A DNA stretch of 64,000 bases. Origin: Halicephalobus mephisto. Its lineage: Eukaryota; Nematoda; Chromadorea; Rhabditida; Panagrolaimidae. How positions within the stretch are numbered: position 1 is the stretch's first letter; each line of letters begins with the position of its first letter. The notes beneath the pieces were generated by a model, which was given only the letters and a program-made list of their open reading frames with translations, searched no databases and was not told the origin of the DNA. The stretch is from the NCBI GenBank assembly GCA_009193035.1, contig SWDT01000122.1, positions 1 through 64,000 of the forward strand, given 5' to 3'. This document shows, piece by piece, positions 63,241-64,000 of the stretch. A program made the position numbers and the translations under genes.

Positions 63241-64000
63241 AATTTATATATTAATTTTACTTAGATTATGAAGAATAAAACAAGATCTAGGATTAGCTGA
63301 ATATCACTCTTCGGAGGAACTAAATTTTCGAAACTGACGGATTTTGAAAACGACAAGCTCGTCAGCAAACGCGGCAAACAAGAGGTTCTACTTCTGCATC
63401 TTTTCCATTTCCTTACGGACAAACACTTTTAAAAAAATACTTTGATTTTTGAAAAAATAAAATTAACATTAAAATAAAAAAATATTTAAAATTGTAAAAT
63501 ATCGATATAAAAAAACTGCAAAAAAATTGAATTTTTGTCATTGCCGAGGGCTGTCTCGAGTTAAAAGCCCGTTTTTCCGACGTTTCCTTGTCCGTTTGGC
63601 ACGTACGCAGACAGACTATTTTCGTCATCGGCTTTTGCCCAAGGAAAAGTTCGGCAATTCATCACTAAAGCAACCTAGACAGAATAAAAATCACTTATTT
63701 CATAAAAAGTCGGAATTATCACGGATTTTCAAAAAAAGAAAAAAGTAGTTTATGGAGAAAATAACGAGGCCTAAATGAGAAATGAAAAGAATAAGGAAGA
63801 AAAAAACACGACCAAGTGCACGTTGACAGCCAGAGCGATTTGGCATGGAAATGTTCAGAAACTGGCATATCGGGTTAGGAAATAACCAAAAAAAGTCGAA
63901 ATATATGTTAAAAACCAGAGCGACTTAAATTTCGACTTTTTGAAGTGAAATGTCGGGTTATGAAATAACCAGAGAAATTTGAACGCATGTTAAAAACCAT
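63241..64000. other. Upstream region, end of window
   Basis: 63290-63780 is fairly complex, unique DNA without a supported ORF. From 63850 to the end a block with CGGGTTATGAAATAACCA (a short palindromic word) and TGTTAAAAACCA repeats twice. Confidence 0.4.

Overview
The window is nuclear DNA of a nematode, most likely a rhabditid. The evidence is: many 38-60 bp introns with GT...TTTTCAG or TTTTTAG boundaries, several start codons lying 0-14 bases after a splice acceptor (the signature of spliced-leader trans-splicing), tight same-strand gene clusters that look like operons, and very AT-rich intergenic DNA full of tandem and dispersed repeats. The species cannot be named from the sequence alone.

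Layout. 1-2706 (+): 3' part of a kinesin, badly frameshifted in its first 0.9 kb. 5624-10180 (+): a rhodopsin-class GPCR with a 1.8 kb intron full of repeats. 14089-16216 (+): a small secreted antistasin/Kunitz-like protein, with a tRNA-Arg(ACG) antisense in its first intron. 16430-24568 (-): a five-gene cluster in the order dCMP deaminase, MEA1, TFIIF-beta, QTRT2, COA8. 26184-29219 (+): a type-B carboxylesterase. 29990-31953 (-): BCCIP followed 107 bp later by a small secreted protein with a dynein-light-chain-like pattern. 32857-33570 (+): NDUFA2. 33659-34648 (-) and 40371-40812 (+): two paralogous Ala/Pro-rich secreted proteins. 34.7-40.3 kb: a gene desert holding a Tigger/pogo-type MITE, tandem repeats and a GC-rich element. 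41055-41345: a tRNA-derived SINE-like element. 42977-46824 (-): a large RING-finger gene. 50183-53079 (+): ornithine decarboxylase, whose first coding exon sits between the arms of a nearly perfect 499-bp inverted repeat. 54119-58552 (+): a FUBP-like four-KH protein and pinin, probably an operon. 58656-62427 (-): glycogen phosphorylase.

Most genes are housekeeping: nucleotide, polyamine and glycogen metabolism, tRNA modification, transcription and splicing, and mitochondrial complexes I and IV. The FUBP/pinin pair and the TFIIF-containing cluster fit the usual nematode habit of placing gene-expression factors in operons. The accessory interest lies in the secreted small genes, the RING gene architecture and the repeat families. 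Exon coordinates below were worked out by hand from splice consensus and phase; for every fully modelled gene except the GPCR and the kinesin the phases close without conflict. No prokaryotic features (CRISPR, insertion sequences, ribosome binding sites) are present.
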